This document shows positions 7,497-16,471 of a DNA stretch of 33,042 bases, piece by piece (position 1 is the first letter of the stretch; every line of letters starts with the position of its first letter). The notes below the pieces were generated by a model, which was not told where the DNA came from, did no database searches, and saw only the letters and a program-made list of their open reading frames with translations. Position numbers and translations under genes: made by a program. Source of the DNA: an uncultured Phocaeicola sp. (GTDB lineage: Bacteria; Bacteroidota; Bacteroidia; Bacteroidales; Bacteroidaceae); assembly GCA_944320885.1 (NCBI GenBank), contig CALUJE010000030.1:1-33042 (forward strand), read 5' to 3'.

Positions 7497-8469
7497 GCGT
7501 AAAACGGTTTGTTCCATACTGGGTATGTTGGTGATTGCTGTATTGCTTCTTTTGGGGGCATGCAGTTATCCTCATCCTGACTATTCTCAGTGGGACTTAA
7601 CCGCACGTCAGCGTGACTCGTTGGAATTTATCACGACACATCATTACGGAATAAACTATAATTTCAAGATTCTGGCTGATTCTCTACCGTTACGCCAGAT
7701 GCTGAATCCTGATTCTTTGTGGGTATACAAGGATGATGTGCTGGTAGTGGCAGACTTTGCCCATATGCTTTCGGATACCACAGATACGATATGGATAAAG
7801 GTGGCGCGTGACCAAAGTACAATGGGATGGATTATTGAAGACCGTCTGCTTGACAATTCCGTGCCGCTGGACCCGATTTCACAGTTTATACACTGGTTTT
7901 CCAGTATCCGTAATCTGGTATTTCTAATTATAGGTGGTATTTTTGTATTGTTTTACCTTTATCAGCGCCGGCGTAAACGTTCACAGAGGATTCAGCCCCT
8001 TGCGCCTCCGGTACAGAATTTTTATGCCGTATTGTTCTGCATAGCGGTAGTGATTTCGGCTACGCTTTATGCCAGCATGCAGCGTTTTGCTCCGGAGATG
8101 TGGGAGCATTATTATTTCAACCCTTCGCTCAATCCGTTGGGCCATCCTTTTGTGCTTATGCTTTTCCTTGTTTCCGTATGGGGAATCGTACTGGTTGCTC
8201 TGGCACTGATAGACGATCTTTTTCATCAGGTAGATTTTTCTACGGGATTTTTCTATCTGTTGGGACTGGGAACATTGTGCATGTTCATTTATCTGATTGT
8301 AACCTGGACGGTATATTATTATATAGGTTATCTGTTTTCAGCCATATTCATTTATGAGGCCATATACTATTTGTGGCGCTCTTCGCAGAGAATCATGTAT
8401 TGCGGACATTGCGGCAGACGTTTGTCGCATAAGGGAGTCTGTTCTTATTGTGGATATGTAAACGAATAA
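7483..8469 (+). CDS. Lipobox-containing multi-span membrane protein with C-terminal zinc ribbon
   Basis: I do not recognise a named family for this 328-residue protein. It starts with a hydrophobic segment ending LLGAC (Cys27), which looks like a lipoprotein signal. Residues about 30-140 form a soluble part with a possible SH3-like stretch (DDVLVVADFAHML, TIWIKVARDQSTMGWI), expected outside the cytoplasm. About five hydrophobic helices follow between 142 and 305, the first bordered by a basic YQRRRKRS. The C-terminus has a zinc ribbon: CGHC at 308-311 and CSYC near 321-324. Start and stop overlap with the U32 gene by 14 bases, showing translational coupling. The combination suggests an envelope sensor or assembly factor, but this is speculation. 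It could also simply be an N-in membrane protein whose first helix mimics a lipobox. Confidence 0.7.
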   Translation: MKRTERKTVCSILGMLVIAVLLLLGACSYPHPDYSQWDLTARQRDSLEFITTHHYGINYNFKILADSLPLRQMLNPDSLWVYKDDVLVVADFAHMLSDTTDTIWIKVARDQSTMGWIIEDRLLDNSVPLDPISQFIHWFSSIRNLVFLIIGGIFVLFYLYQRRRKRSQRIQPLAPPVQNFYAVLFCIAVVISATLYASMQRFAPEMWEHYYFNPSLNPLGHPFVLMLFLVSVWGIVLVALALIDDLFHQVDFSTGFFYLLGLGTLCMFIYLIVTWTVYYYIGYLFSAIFIYEAIYYLWRSSQRIMYCGHCGRRLSHKGVCSYCGYVNE

Positions 8470-8516
8470 ATTTTCTTTTTTTTCTTGCTTTTCAAAATCT
8501 TTTCAGAATCTGACTA

Positions 8517-8524
8517 TAGTTTTG
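8517..8524 (+). promoter_or_regulatory. -7 box for the PepSY-like lipoprotein gene
   Basis: TAGTTTTG matches TAnnTTTG and lies 51 bases before the ATG at 8576. The region upstream is T-rich with no clear -33 TTTG. Confidence 0.5.
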
Positions 8525-8575
8525 CATCAGAGTTAAACAAGAAAAGGTATAATAATTGATAACAAAAAAAGGATT

Positions 8576-9427
8576 ATGAAAAGTATGAAATGTTTTAAGG
8601 CTGCGATGATGTTCGCATTAGGTGCACTGGTTTTCACTGCATGTGACGATGATGACAACCGCTTACAGGTTCCGGAAGCAGTGCAGGGAGCTTTCACTCA
8701 GAAATACGGTAATGAAACCCGTGTTGAGTGGGATATGGAAAAGCAATATGCAGTAGCCGAATTCTGGAAAGATAACAGAGAGCACGATGCATGGTTTACT
8801 ATGGATGGTGCATGGCTTATGACAGAAGTTGATTACGGACGTCAGATTGCTGACTTGCCTCAGTCTGTGCAGGATGGTTTCAATGCTTCACAGTATGCTC
8901 AGTGGACAATAGATGATATTGATAAAATAGAGCGTAACAACTATGAAGACGTTTATAAGATAGAAGTGGAGCAGGGAAAACAGGAAATGGACTTGTATTT
9001 TGATGTTACCGGTAATCTTTTCAAGGAAGTTGCCGATGGAAATGATGACCGCAATGAAGGAATGCTTCCGTCACAGATGCCTGCTGCTATTCAAAGTGTG
9101 ATTGATGAAAAATATCCGAATGCACGGATTGTGGATTTTGAACTTGAAAGAGGACAGTATGAAGTAGAGTTGGTTTACAATAACCAGAGAATTGAGATGA
9201 TTTTCGATGGCGAATATAATTGGGTACGTACATCAACAGATATGGAAAGACAGGTTCCGGCTGTTGTCAGAGATGCTGTAGCTGCCCAATATCCTGGTAA
9301 GGTTATTGATGATTGCGACTTTGTGGAAACTGCATCGGAAAAATATTATCTGGTAGACTTGGATAATTACGAACCGGATTTGAAGGTTTCAGAGGATGGA
9401 ACTTCTATTACTGAAGTAAATTATTGA
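8576..9427 (+). CDS. PepSY-like (DUF2874-type) lipoprotein with repeated units
   Basis: This is a 283-residue lipoprotein: a signal peptide ends LVFTAC with Cys23, directly followed by four aspartates. The acidic run after the lipid cysteine resembles the surface-export signals reported for Bacteroidetes lipoproteins, so surface exposure is possible. The mature part contains four repeats of a short helix-strand pattern: VPEAVQGAFTQKYG (about 32), LPQSVQDGFN (about 93), MPAAIQSVIDEKYPNA (about 165) and VPAVVRDAVAAQYPGK (about 218). Each is followed by strands such as VEWDMEKQYAVAEF or FELERGQYEVELVY. This matches the DUF2874 PepSY-like proteins common in gut Bacteroidetes, whose molecular role is unknown. 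It is probably transcribed alone from the box at 8517, and converges on the GH43 gene across a shared terminator. Confidence 0.85.
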   Translation: MKSMKCFKAAMMFALGALVFTACDDDDNRLQVPEAVQGAFTQKYGNETRVEWDMEKQYAVAEFWKDNREHDAWFTMDGAWLMTEVDYGRQIADLPQSVQDGFNASQYAQWTIDDIDKIERNNYEDVYKIEVEQGKQEMDLYFDVTGNLFKEVADGNDDRNEGMLPSQMPAAIQSVIDEKYPNARIVDFELERGQYEVELVYNNQRIEMIFDGEYNWVRTSTDMERQVPAVVRDAVAAQYPGKVIDDCDFVETASEKYYLVDLDNYEPDLKVSEDGTSITEVNY

Positions 9428-9450
9428 TAAGGCTTATTGCCGGAATTGAA

Positions 9451-9490
9451 AACGTGCACATCGGTCATGACAAAAACCGGTGTGCACGTT
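9451..9490. terminator. Bidirectional terminator between convergent genes
   Basis: AACGTGCACATCGGT at 9451-9465 pairs with ACCGGTGTGCACGTT at 9476-9490, with a short CATGACAAAA loop. It stands between a plus-strand gene ending at 9427 and a minus-strand gene ending at 9517. T-rich flanks are modest on both sides. Confidence 0.7.
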
Positions 9491-9516
9491 CTGTATATAT
9501 AATAAGGTATGAGTTG

Positions 9517-10470
9517 TTATCGGGCTGATGCTTTCAACAGGTTCTCTACTACTGATGCCGGAACTTTAAAGGTGGTACCATGCTTGTGGTTCTTAGGAAA
9601 GACTACATGTTGTGTCTCCTCGGTGAAGGTTGAAAAGTCTTTCGTTTTTGAAGCTCCGTATATATGACGGCGATACAGGTCATAATAGATGTAATATTCA
9701 TCTCCGACTTTACTTACCGATGGTCCTTCGGCAAATATTCCTGTAAATGGACGCGATAACGGAATACTGTAAGGTCCTTCGGCGCTTTTGGCGAAAGCTA
9801 CCCGCAGATTACTGTTGGCCTTACGATTGTCTTTAGCTACCAGTACATAGTCGTTTGTTCCTCGTTTTACAATGATTCCGTCGATGCAGCTGTATCCGGC
9901 ATCGTAAAATACTTTGGCTTTTGAGAATTCTTTGAAATCGCGGGTTGTAACATAGTAGAGCCGGTGATAATCTCCGTGTTCCATGTTGCGGCCGGTACAT
10001 GTGCTGTCGTTCACGAGAGAACTGTACACAATGAGATATTGCTGTTTCACATCATCATAAAACAGTTCCGGAGCCCATACGCAATAAGTGCCTTTTTGAT
10101 GATCCATGACAGGAATGCATTTCTGTTCGCTCCAGTGAATAAGGTCTTTCGAGCAGGCATATCCGAATCCGCTGTCTCCTTTCCATGCAATGGTCCATAC
10201 CATGTGGTAAACGTTGTCGGGTCCTTTCCATATGGAAGGGTCGCGCATGATTTTGTCTCCTATCTGTGGGGTAAGCCATGTTCCGGGAATGCTGTCCCAA
10301 TGTATTCCGTCTTCGCTGTAAAGCAGACGAAGTCCTTCATCTGCCGGTTCATGGAAAGATGTAGACATGTAGTATTCCTTTTCGCTGCCGTTTTGTTGGG
10401 CTGTGATGTTTCCTGAGATAAAGAGGAATAAGGCTAACAGAATAGCCTGAAACGTGATGTTTTTCTTCAT
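9517..10470 (-). CDS. Glycoside hydrolase family 43-type secreted enzyme
   Basis: This 317-residue protein has an N-terminal signal peptide (residues 1-24, ending GNITAQ) and a five-bladed beta-propeller pattern of GH43. Candidate catalytic residues are Asp77 in MRDPSIW (base), Asp197 in SCIDGII (pKa modulator) and Glu248 in FAEGPSV (acid); WAPELFYDD at 132-140 is the typical blade motif. GH43 enzymes usually cleave arabinosyl, xylosyl or galactosyl linkages in plant polysaccharides. It ends in a non-lipid signal, so it is periplasmic or secreted. Unusually for Bacteroides it stands alone, with no SusC/SusD, sulfatase or regulator nearby, so the substrate cannot be inferred from context. The upstream box (GACCTTTG on the minus strand) departs from consensus. 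Membership of a related propeller clan is the main alternative. Confidence 0.85.
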   Translation of the reverse strand: MKKNITFQAILLALFLFISGNITAQQNGSEKEYYMSTSFHEPADEGLRLLYSEDGIHWDSIPGTWLTPQIGDKIMRDPSIWKGPDNVYHMVWTIAWKGDSGFGYACSKDLIHWSEQKCIPVMDHQKGTYCVWAPELFYDDVKQQYLIVYSSLVNDSTCTGRNMEHGDYHRLYYVTTRDFKEFSKAKVFYDAGYSCIDGIIVKRGTNDYVLVAKDNRKANSNLRVAFAKSAEGPYSIPLSRPFTGIFAEGPSVSKVGDEYYIYYDLYRRHIYGASKTKDFSTFTEETQHVVFPKNHKHGTTFKVPASVVENLLKASAR

Positions 10471-10567
10471 AGTATAATAAAGTTAGTTTGCAACAAAGGT
10501 CGTAAATATCTGTCAGCTTACAAACAGATTGCATGGAAAAACAAATGAGCCGTTCGGATAAAACAAT

Positions 10568-10609
10568 GCAGGCATGAAGAAAACTTTGTGAATGTTTCTT
10601 CATGCCTGC
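10568..10609 (-). terminator. Terminator of hppA
   Basis: GCAGGCATGAAGAAA at 10568-10582 and TTTCTTCATGCCTGC at 10595-10609 form a perfect 15 bp stem with a 12-base loop. Read on the minus strand it is followed by ATTGTTTTATCC. It lies about 50 bases after the hppA stop codon. Confidence 0.75.
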
Positions 10610-10659
10610 TGTCTGTAGAGACGAATGTCTGTATAATCGTATCTGTTTTTAGAGAATTG

Positions 10660-12864
10660 CTATAGCAGACTCCAGGTAACGGTAAGACCTGCCATTACAA
10701 TAGATACCATGCTCATTAGCTTGATAAGAATATTAAGACTCGGTCCGGATGTGTCTTTAAACGGGTCACCTACAGTGTCGCCTACTACGGTAGCCTTATG
10801 TACTTCACTTCCTTTTCCGCCGAAGTTTCCTTCTTCTACATATTTCTTGGCATTGTCCCATGCACCACCGGCGTTGGCCATGAAGATTGCAAGAACGAAT
10901 CCGCAACTCAATCCGCCGATAAGCAGACCTAATACACCGGCAACACCGAATATAAGGCCGGTAACAATAGGAGCGATAATAGCGAGGAGTGAAGGAATAA
11001 CCATTTCACGCTGTGCACCTTTGGTTGATATTTCTACGCATCGTTCATAATCGGGTTCGGCCTCTCCGGCTAAAATACCTTTAATTTCGCGGAATTGACG
11101 GCGAACTTCAGCAACCATATGCGCGGCAGCACGTCCTACGGCATTCATGGTCAGTCCGCAGAAGAGGAAGGCCATCATGCTTCCGATAAACATGCCGGCC
11201 AGTACTTTGGGATTCATCAACGTGACGTCATAATAGTACATGAAGTCTGTAAAGGAAGCCTTGCTTGTTTCAATGGTACGACCGTCGGCAAAAGTAAGAA
11301 TATCGGTACCGATACGGTTCAGTCCGATACGTATTTCTTCGATGTATGAGGCCAGAAGGGCCAGACCGGTAAGAGCTGCAGAACCGATGGCAAATCCTTT
11401 TCCGGTGGCTGCTGTGGTATTTCCTAAAGAATCGAGGGCGTCAGTACGCTGGCGTACTTCCTTGCCCAGTCCGGACATTTCCGCATTTCCGCCGGCATTG
11501 TCGGCAATCGGACCATAAGCATCGGTTGCCAGAGTGATTCCCAACGTAGAAAGCATTCCCACGGCGGCAATACCTATTCCGTATAATCCCATGCTGACAT
11601 TGGTAATGTCAAAGTTTGCAGCACACAGGTACGAAAGAATAATACCAATCACAACTGCTATTACAGGAATTGCCGTAGAAAGCATTCCCAGTCCGATACC
11701 TGAAATGATAACGGTAGCAGGGCCGGTTTGTCCGCTTTCGCTCAGCTTACGGGTTGGAGCGTATGATTGTGAAGTATAATATTCGGTAGAGCGGCCGATA
11801 ATGATACCTACCAGCAGACCGACTACAACTGAACATCCGATAAGTGCCCAGTTCTGTATTTGAAGCAACCATAGAATCAGGAAGGTTGCTATAACAATCA
11901 GAGCAGAACTCAGGTTGGTTCCTACAGAAAGAGAATTAAGCAAATCCTTGATATTGGCTTTTTCTTTGGTACGTACGGCAAAGATTCCGATGATAGAAAG
12001 AATGATACCGACAGCAGCAATCAGCATGGGGGCAACTACTGCTTTGAATTGCATGTCTGTATCGCCGGAATGAAGAAATGTGGCTGCACCCAGAGCAGAG
12101 GTGGCCAGGATAGAACCGCAATATGATTCATAAAGGTCAGCTCCCATACCGGCTACATCGCCTACGTTATCGCCCACATTGTCGGCAATGGTAGCTGGGT
12201 TACGCGGGTCGTCTTCTGGAATTCCTGCTTCAACCTTTCCTACAAGGTCGGCACCCACATCGGCAGCTTTGGTATATATACCACCTCCTACACGGGCAAA
12301 GAGTGCCTGTGTACTGGCTCCCATACCGAATGTAAGCATGGTAGTGGTAATAAGACAAAGCTTATGGGTAGGGGTGAGCGCACTTTCTGGAATGACTGCG
12401 TTAAGCAACAGATACCAGAAAGATATGTCAAGCAATCCAAGACCTACTACTATCAGGCCCATTACGGCTCCGCTTCGGAATGCGACCCGAAGACCGTCAT
12501 TCAGCGAGTTGCGTGCTGCGTTGGCTGTACGTGCCGAAGCATAAGTAGCTGTTTTCATTCCTAGGAAACCAGACAGTCCTGAAAAGAAACCACCGGTTAG
12601 GAAGGCTATGGGAACCCAGGAGTTCTGCACTCCGAACCCGTAAGCCATGATTGAAAACAAAATGACCAGACCGAAGAAAACCCATCCTACAACTTTGTAT
12701 TGTTGTTTCAGGTATGACATAGCGCCTTTTCTTACAGCAGCAGCTATGTGTGCCATTTGAGGGGTTCCTTCACTTACCTTTTTCATCTGCTTATAGAAGT
12801 AGAAAGCGTAGCATAGAGCCAGTATCGACGATATCGGTACGAGCCAGAATAATAAATGGTCCAT
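10660..12864 (-). CDS. hppA: K+-dependent membrane pyrophosphatase, Na+,H+-pumping type
   Basis: This is a 734-residue, roughly 16-helix inner-membrane protein that couples hydrolysis of pyrophosphate to ion export. The substrate site is clear: [20 protein letters not shown] and [20 protein letters not shown]. The [10 protein letters not shown] motif (Ala485) has alanine and glycine where K+-independent enzymes have lysine and threonine, so it should need K+. Counting from the ATG at 12864, Thr90, Phe94, Asp146 and Met176 are all present; these are the residues I recall as the signature of enzymes that pump both Na+ and H+, defined on the B. vulgatus protein. An upstream ATG at 12930 is excluded because it falls inside the promoter box at 12928-12935. 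Expression is monocistronic, ending at the hairpin 10568-10609. Expected role: saving energy from biosynthetic pyrophosphate as an ion gradient. Confidence 0.96.
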   Translation of the reverse strand: MDHLLFWLVPISSILALCYAFYFYKQMKKVSEGTPQMAHIAAAVRKGAMSYLKQQYKVVGWVFFGLVILFSIMAYGFGVQNSWVPIAFLTGGFFSGLSGFLGMKTATYASARTANAARNSLNDGLRVAFRSGAVMGLIVVGLGLLDISFWYLLLNAVIPESALTPTHKLCLITTTMLTFGMGASTQALFARVGGGIYTKAADVGADLVGKVEAGIPEDDPRNPATIADNVGDNVGDVAGMGADLYESYCGSILATSALGAATFLHSGDTDMQFKAVVAPMLIAAVGIILSIIGIFAVRTKEKANIKDLLNSLSVGTNLSSALIVIATFLILWLLQIQNWALIGCSVVVGLLVGIIIGRSTEYYTSQSYAPTRKLSESGQTGPATVIISGIGLGMLSTAIPVIAVVIGIILSYLCAANFDITNVSMGLYGIGIAAVGMLSTLGITLATDAYGPIADNAGGNAEMSGLGKEVRQRTDALDSLGNTTAATGKGFAIGSAALTGLALLASYIEEIRIGLNRIGTDILTFADGRTIETSKASFTDFMYYYDVTLMNPKVLAGMFIGSMMAFLFCGLTMNAVGRAAAHMVAEVRRQFREIKGILAGEAEPDYERCVEISTKGAQREMVIPSLLAIIAPIVTGLIFGVAGVLGLLIGGLSCGFVLAIFMANAGGAWDNAKKYVEEGNFGGKGSEVHKATVVGDTVGDPFKDTSGPSLNILIKLMSMVSIVMAGLTVTWSLL

Positions 12865-12927
12865 ATAATATAATTTTAAAGGTATAATATCTTCTGTATT
12901 TTCTGTTGTATAGAAGGTTAGTTGCCT

Positions 12928-12935
12928 CAAATGTA
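12928..12935 (-). promoter_or_regulatory. hppA promoter -7 box
   Basis: Minus strand TACATTTG is an exact TAnnTTTG match, about 64 bases before the hppA ATG at 12864. It fixes the gene start by ruling out the in-frame ATG at 12930. A TTGC about 20 bases further upstream may act as a weak -33 element. Confidence 0.65.
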
Positions 12936-13061
12936 GGAAAAACGTTTTTTCATTGCAAGAGTCTGTGTCTTTTTATATATAATTTAGCTTCTTGTTTCTT
13001 TTGTTTCTTTTTCAGCTTTTTGTCGGTTTTTGAAAAATTGCATGATTTGGCTTTTTCTTTT

Positions 13062-13069
13062 TACCTTTG
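13062..13069 (+). promoter_or_regulatory. HAD phosphatase promoter -7 box
   Basis: TACCTTTG at 13062-13069 is an exact TAnnTTTG match with ATTG 21 bases upstream (13037-13040) as a possible -33. It lies 22 bases before the ATG at 13092, giving a very short leader and ruling out the upstream in-frame start at 12906. Confidence 0.65.
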
Positions 13070-13091
13070 TATCGTTAAAAAGGTATTTGGT

Positions 13092-13880
13092 ATGATAAAA
13101 GCATTGTTTTTTGATATTGACGGAACATTGGTCAGTTTTAAGACTCATTCTATTCCAGTCTCTACAGTAGAGGCTCTTTCAAAGGCGAAAGCAGCCGGGA
13201 TAAAGATTTTTATAGCTACAGGAAGACCTGTTGCAATTATTGATAATTTGGGAGCGATAGAACATTTGATAGACGGATATGTAACGACCAATGGAGCCTA
13301 TTGTTTTGTAAAGGATGACATTATTGTGTGTAATCCCATCTTGCAGGACGATGTGAAAATGATGGCACAGTTTGCCGATGAGAAACGTTTTGCCTGTGTA
13401 TATGTAGGGGTTAAGCATATTGTGATTCAAAATCCCAACGAGTTGTTGTATAAGATATTTACAGACTATCTGAACGTTCGGAATTTCCCGGAAAATGAGC
13501 CATTGGAAACGATTTTCCAGGAACCGATTATACAGATGACTCCCATTATACCTGTCGATGTGGAAAAAGAAGTCATGTCTCGGTTGAAGGGATGTATTTC
13601 CGGAAGATGGCATCATGAGTTTACCGATATTACAGCCAATGGAGCCGATAAGGGAGAGGGTATTGCGGCAGTGGCTTCTCATTTTGGAATAGAGATAAAC
13701 GAAACGATGGCCTTTGGTGACGGAGGTAATGACGTTGCCATGTTGAAACGCGCCGGAGTAGGGGTTGCTATGGGAAATGCCAATGAGAGCATACGTGCGC
13801 AGGCCGACTATGTAACCACTTCTGTTGATGATGATGGGATAAGGAATGCTTTACTACATTGGAATGTAATAGAAAAATAA
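13092..13880 (+). CDS. Cof-type HAD-superfamily phosphatase
   Basis: This 262-residue cytosolic hydrolase belongs to the Cof/YbiV (HAD type IIB) group. Motif I is FFDIDGTLV with Asp8 (nucleophile) and Asp10; motif II threonine is in FIATGRP; motif IV is MAFGDGGNDVAML near residue 210. The region between them forms the C2-type cap (residues about 80-180). Members dephosphorylate sugar phosphates, pyridoxal phosphate or flavin precursors, and sequence alone does not tell which. The long in-frame extension back to 12906 is phenylalanine- and cysteine-rich and spans the promoter, so it is rejected. Expected to be transcribed alone, divergently from hppA. Confidence 0.92.
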   Translation: MIKALFFDIDGTLVSFKTHSIPVSTVEALSKAKAAGIKIFIATGRPVAIIDNLGAIEHLIDGYVTTNGAYCFVKDDIIVCNPILQDDVKMMAQFADEKRFACVYVGVKHIVIQNPNELLYKIFTDYLNVRNFPENEPLETIFQEPIIQMTPIIPVDVEKEVMSRLKGCISGRWHHEFTDITANGADKGEGIAAVASHFGIEINETMAFGDGGNDVAMLKRAGVGVAMGNANESIRAQADYVTTSVDDDGIRNALLHWNVIEK

Positions 13881-13915
13881 TCTTTTATAAAATTTTCTGT
13901 TTATTGCATTTTGTT

Positions 13916-13923
13916 TATATTTG
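13916..13923 (+). promoter_or_regulatory. -7 box for the outer-membrane protein gene
   Basis: TATATTTG matches TAnnTTTG and lies 53 bases before the ATG at 13976. Confidence 0.55.
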
Positions 13924-13975
13924 CTCAATCCTTCAAGTTTTTGGAGGTATATGTTAAACTAAAAAATATGAGAGT

Positions 13976-14509
13976 ATGAAAAAATTATTTTTTCTTGCAT
14001 TTATGCTTGTAGCCGCAGTGGCTGCAAATGCTCAGGAAGGCCGTTTCTATTTGGGTGGTTCTTTAGGATTCTGGAGTGACAGTGACGCCGATGAAACAAC
14101 CATAACTATTGCTCCGGAGTTGGGCTATAACTTGTCTGATGTATGGGCTGTTGGAGCAAGTTTACAGTTTTCACGCGTTGATGTTGATGACTATTCTGTA
14201 AATATATATGGTTTGGAACCATATGCCCGTTTTACTTATTTTGAAACCGGAGCATTAAGATTATTCCTTGACGGACAGATTGGTATTGCTTCTATAAAGC
14301 CGGAACATGGAGATTCAAGTACAATGTTTGAATTGGGAATAGCACCGGGTCTGATGTTTTCTTTGAGTGACAATTTCTCATTGGTAGGAAAACTCGGATT
14401 TGTAGGATTCAGAGATGTTGATAAAGCTTATTCATCAGTGATGAAGAATGGATGGGGAATAGATTTAAGTGGTAATAACATAGAATTGGGTGTTATTTAT
14501 TCATTCTGA
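13976..14509 (+). CDS. Small outer-membrane beta-barrel protein
   Basis: This 177-residue protein has a clean signal peptide (MKKLFFLAFMLVAAVAANAQ) and a body of alternating hydrophobic/polar strands with glycine and aromatic girdle residues (FYLGGSLGFW, WAVGASLQFS, FLDGQIGIA, LGIAPGLMFSL, FSLVGKLGFVGF). It ends NIELGVIYSF, with the terminal phenylalanine that outer-membrane barrels use for BAM recognition. About eight strands fit the OmpA/OmpX-like beta-barrel domain (PF13505-type). There is no OmpA peptidoglycan-binding domain. Its role is unknown; small barrels of this kind are abundant in Bacteroidetes. It is a single-gene unit between its own promoter box and the hairpin at 14551-14594. 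Confidence 0.85.
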   Translation: MKKLFFLAFMLVAAVAANAQEGRFYLGGSLGFWSDSDADETTITIAPELGYNLSDVWAVGASLQFSRVDVDDYSVNIYGLEPYARFTYFETGALRLFLDGQIGIASIKPEHGDSSTMFELGIAPGLMFSLSDNFSLVGKLGFVGFRDVDKAYSSVMKNGWGIDLSGNNIELGVIYSF

Positions 14510-14550
14510 TATTCTTCAGAGACAGAGATATTGTAAATTGTTAATAGAAG

Positions 14551-14594
14551 AGCCGTTTTCCTGCTTTTATATTTCGTGCAGGAAAACGACTCTT
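14551..14594. terminator. Terminator between convergent genes
   Basis: AGCCGTTTTCCTGC at 14551-14564 pairs with GCAGGAAAACGACT at 14578-14591 (one mismatch), followed by CTTGTCTTA. It can serve the beta-barrel gene and, on the other strand, the MutS-like gene ending at 14644. Confidence 0.7.
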
Positions 14595-14643
14595 GTCTTA
14601 TGTAAACCGGCTGTTTGCCAGTTTCTGTTGTTTCTTTTGTCTT

Positions 14644-16455
14644 TTACTCTTGTTCTTCTACAAAGATTCCCATTTTTTTCATAAGGAAACAGGCATTCAT
14701 GTTTTGTGCTATTCCCTTTTGCATTTTGTAGGAAAATGTAAGTTCATTATTGGCTATGCTGGCTTCAAAACGGTAATTGCAGATATGTTTGGGATAAAGC
14801 TGTTCCAGTGTTCCCAGTTGAAGGTCATGTGTCGCAATAATACCGTTAGCCTGAAGATGTATGAACTGTTTGATCAGTGAAAGAGAACCTTTCTGTTTGT
14901 CAACGGAATTGGTACCCTTCAATATTTCATCGAGAATGATGAACAGTTCTTCTCCGCTGTTTAGCCGTTCGATAATCTCTTTCAGCCGTTTTAGCTCGGC
15001 GAAGAAGTAAGATTCGTTATCGTTGAGCGAGTCGGTTGTCCGCAGGCTTGTTACGAGGTGCGCCGGATAAAAAGTCATACTATCGGCACATACGGGAGCT
15101 CCTGTGCATGCCAATAGATAATTTACTCCGATGGTGCGCAGATAAGTACTTTTTCCTGCCATGTTGGCTCCTGTAATGATAATGAAGTAAGGCCTTTTCT
15201 CTATCATAATGTCGTTACGTACGCAACGATTACGGTGGATAAGCGGATGGCCCATGCGGTTGGCACATAAGGTGAAGGGTTCAGAAACAGCATGCGGATA
15301 AGTATAGTCCGGATGATTATAAGCAAAAGTAGCCAAAGAACAGAGTGCATCGGTTTCACCTATTGCTTCCAGCCATTCCGGCAGGTTGGCAGCATATTTT
15401 TCTTTCCATCCTTCAATGCGCATTACCTGACGTATTTCCCAGAACAGGAATCCGTTTAGAACGATGTAAGCCAACATGTTATTACGCTGGTTCAGAGCAT
15501 TCATTTCTTTCGACAGCTGTGTGATAGCTTCTGAGGCCTGAGTCTTCTCATTATAAAGCAAGTCATAGCATCGTCTCAAATCGCGACTTTTGGGAGTCAG
15601 CTTCTCCATCAGTCTGATTTGCATAATATAGCTTCGCAGTATGGCAAGCTTATTCTCGTATGACATTTGGAACAAAGTGATTTTCTTCTGAAGGGCAATG
15701 CTGGCCAGTAGGCATAAGGTAAATGAAATGCCTAATGCATTGTATGAAAGAATTCCGGCAATACCTAGCAACAGTAATAGCAGGTTGATGCAAGGTACGA
15801 GCCATATGAGAAATTTCAAGGCCTGCCGGTGTCTGAAGCTGGTTGTAGACTGTGCCCATTTTAGCAGATTCTCTCCGTCGGACAGTTTGCCTTTATAAAT
15901 CATACCTGCAGCCTGGAAATTCTGTCGGAAATCTATCAATGGAGTAAGTTCTCTTACTGCTTCCTGGCGCTGCTCTATTTCTTCTTTTTTGTCGAGTGGA
16001 GTCATGAGCCATCCGGCAAGTTTTTTTAGTCCGAAATAGGTTGAGGTACGGTTGATGTATTGAAAAAGGGAATGTTCGCCAAACACATCCAAATCGTATG
16101 TATAGGCATGAGTTGCATCCTGGAATTCTTTTCCTCCTTCAAAGCAGTCTGTCTTATAATCAATAGCCGACAGTTCGTTACGGTTTATCTCTATAAGTTT
16201 TTCAGTGTATTCTTTACTGTTGAACAGCCGGTTGTGCACTTTTATTAATATAAGGAAAGGAATGAGGCATATCAGAACCACAGGAAGTATTACAATCCAT
16301 CCCTTATCCCAGAAATAGATGACTCCGAAAACTCCGGCAAGGAATAATATCAGTCGTACGGAACTGATTTGGTAGATGCGCTTTTGTATGAAAGATAATT
16401 TTTCCTGATTTTGGGAAGTTCTTTGTCTGTATCCTTCAATGATTGTTTCGAGCAT
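14644..16455 (-). CDS. Membrane-anchored MutS-family ATPase
   Basis: This 603-residue protein has a C-terminal MutS-type ATPase: Walker A ITGANMAGKSTYL (about 428-440), a helix with DNESYFFAELKRLKEI, Walker B LFIILDEILKGTNSVD (about 500) and the ATHDLQLG switch. The N-terminal mismatch-recognition and connector domains of MutS are missing. Instead there are two helices at about residues 33-75 and two more at about 210-255 (FLIWLVPCINLLLLLLG and following), with a lever-like helical region between (YFGLKKLAGWLMTPLDKKEE). This is the MutS-related membrane group seen in Bacteroidetes, not the mismatch repair protein. Its function is not known to me; a coupled DNA or membrane role is possible. 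It starts 16 bases after mltG and is surely in one operon with it. Confidence 0.88.
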   Translation of the reverse strand: MLETIIEGYRQRTSQNQEKLSFIQKRIYQISSVRLILFLAGVFGVIYFWDKGWIVILPVVLICLIPFLILIKVHNRLFNSKEYTEKLIEINRNELSAIDYKTDCFEGGKEFQDATHAYTYDLDVFGEHSLFQYINRTSTYFGLKKLAGWLMTPLDKKEEIEQRQEAVRELTPLIDFRQNFQAAGMIYKGKLSDGENLLKWAQSTTSFRHRQALKFLIWLVPCINLLLLLLGIAGILSYNALGISFTLCLLASIALQKKITLFQMSYENKLAILRSYIMQIRLMEKLTPKSRDLRRCYDLLYNEKTQASEAITQLSKEMNALNQRNNMLAYIVLNGFLFWEIRQVMRIEGWKEKYAANLPEWLEAIGETDALCSLATFAYNHPDYTYPHAVSEPFTLCANRMGHPLIHRNRCVRNDIMIEKRPYFIIITGANMAGKSTYLRTIGVNYLLACTGAPVCADSMTFYPAHLVTSLRTTDSLNDNESYFFAELKRLKEIIERLNSGEELFIILDEILKGTNSVDKQKGSLSLIKQFIHLQANGIIATHDLQLGTLEQLYPKHICNYRFEASIANNELTFSYKMQKGIAQNMNACFLMKKMGIFVEEQE

Positions 16456-16471
16456 AGTAATTAAGGTGTCG

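Noticed and set aside
12865..12930. Upstream ATG of hppA at 12930
   Set aside because: It lies inside the -7 box 12928-12935, and numbering from 12864 reproduces the known signature residue positions.
12906..13091. In-frame extension of the HAD phosphatase back to 12906
   Set aside because: It spans the exact promoter box at 13062-13069, is Phe/Cys-rich and low in coding character, while the family N-terminus MIKALFFDIDGT begins exactly at 13092.
14490..14880. Plus-strand reading frames after the beta-barrel gene
   Set aside because: They cross the terminator 14551-14594 and lie antisense to the MutS-like gene.
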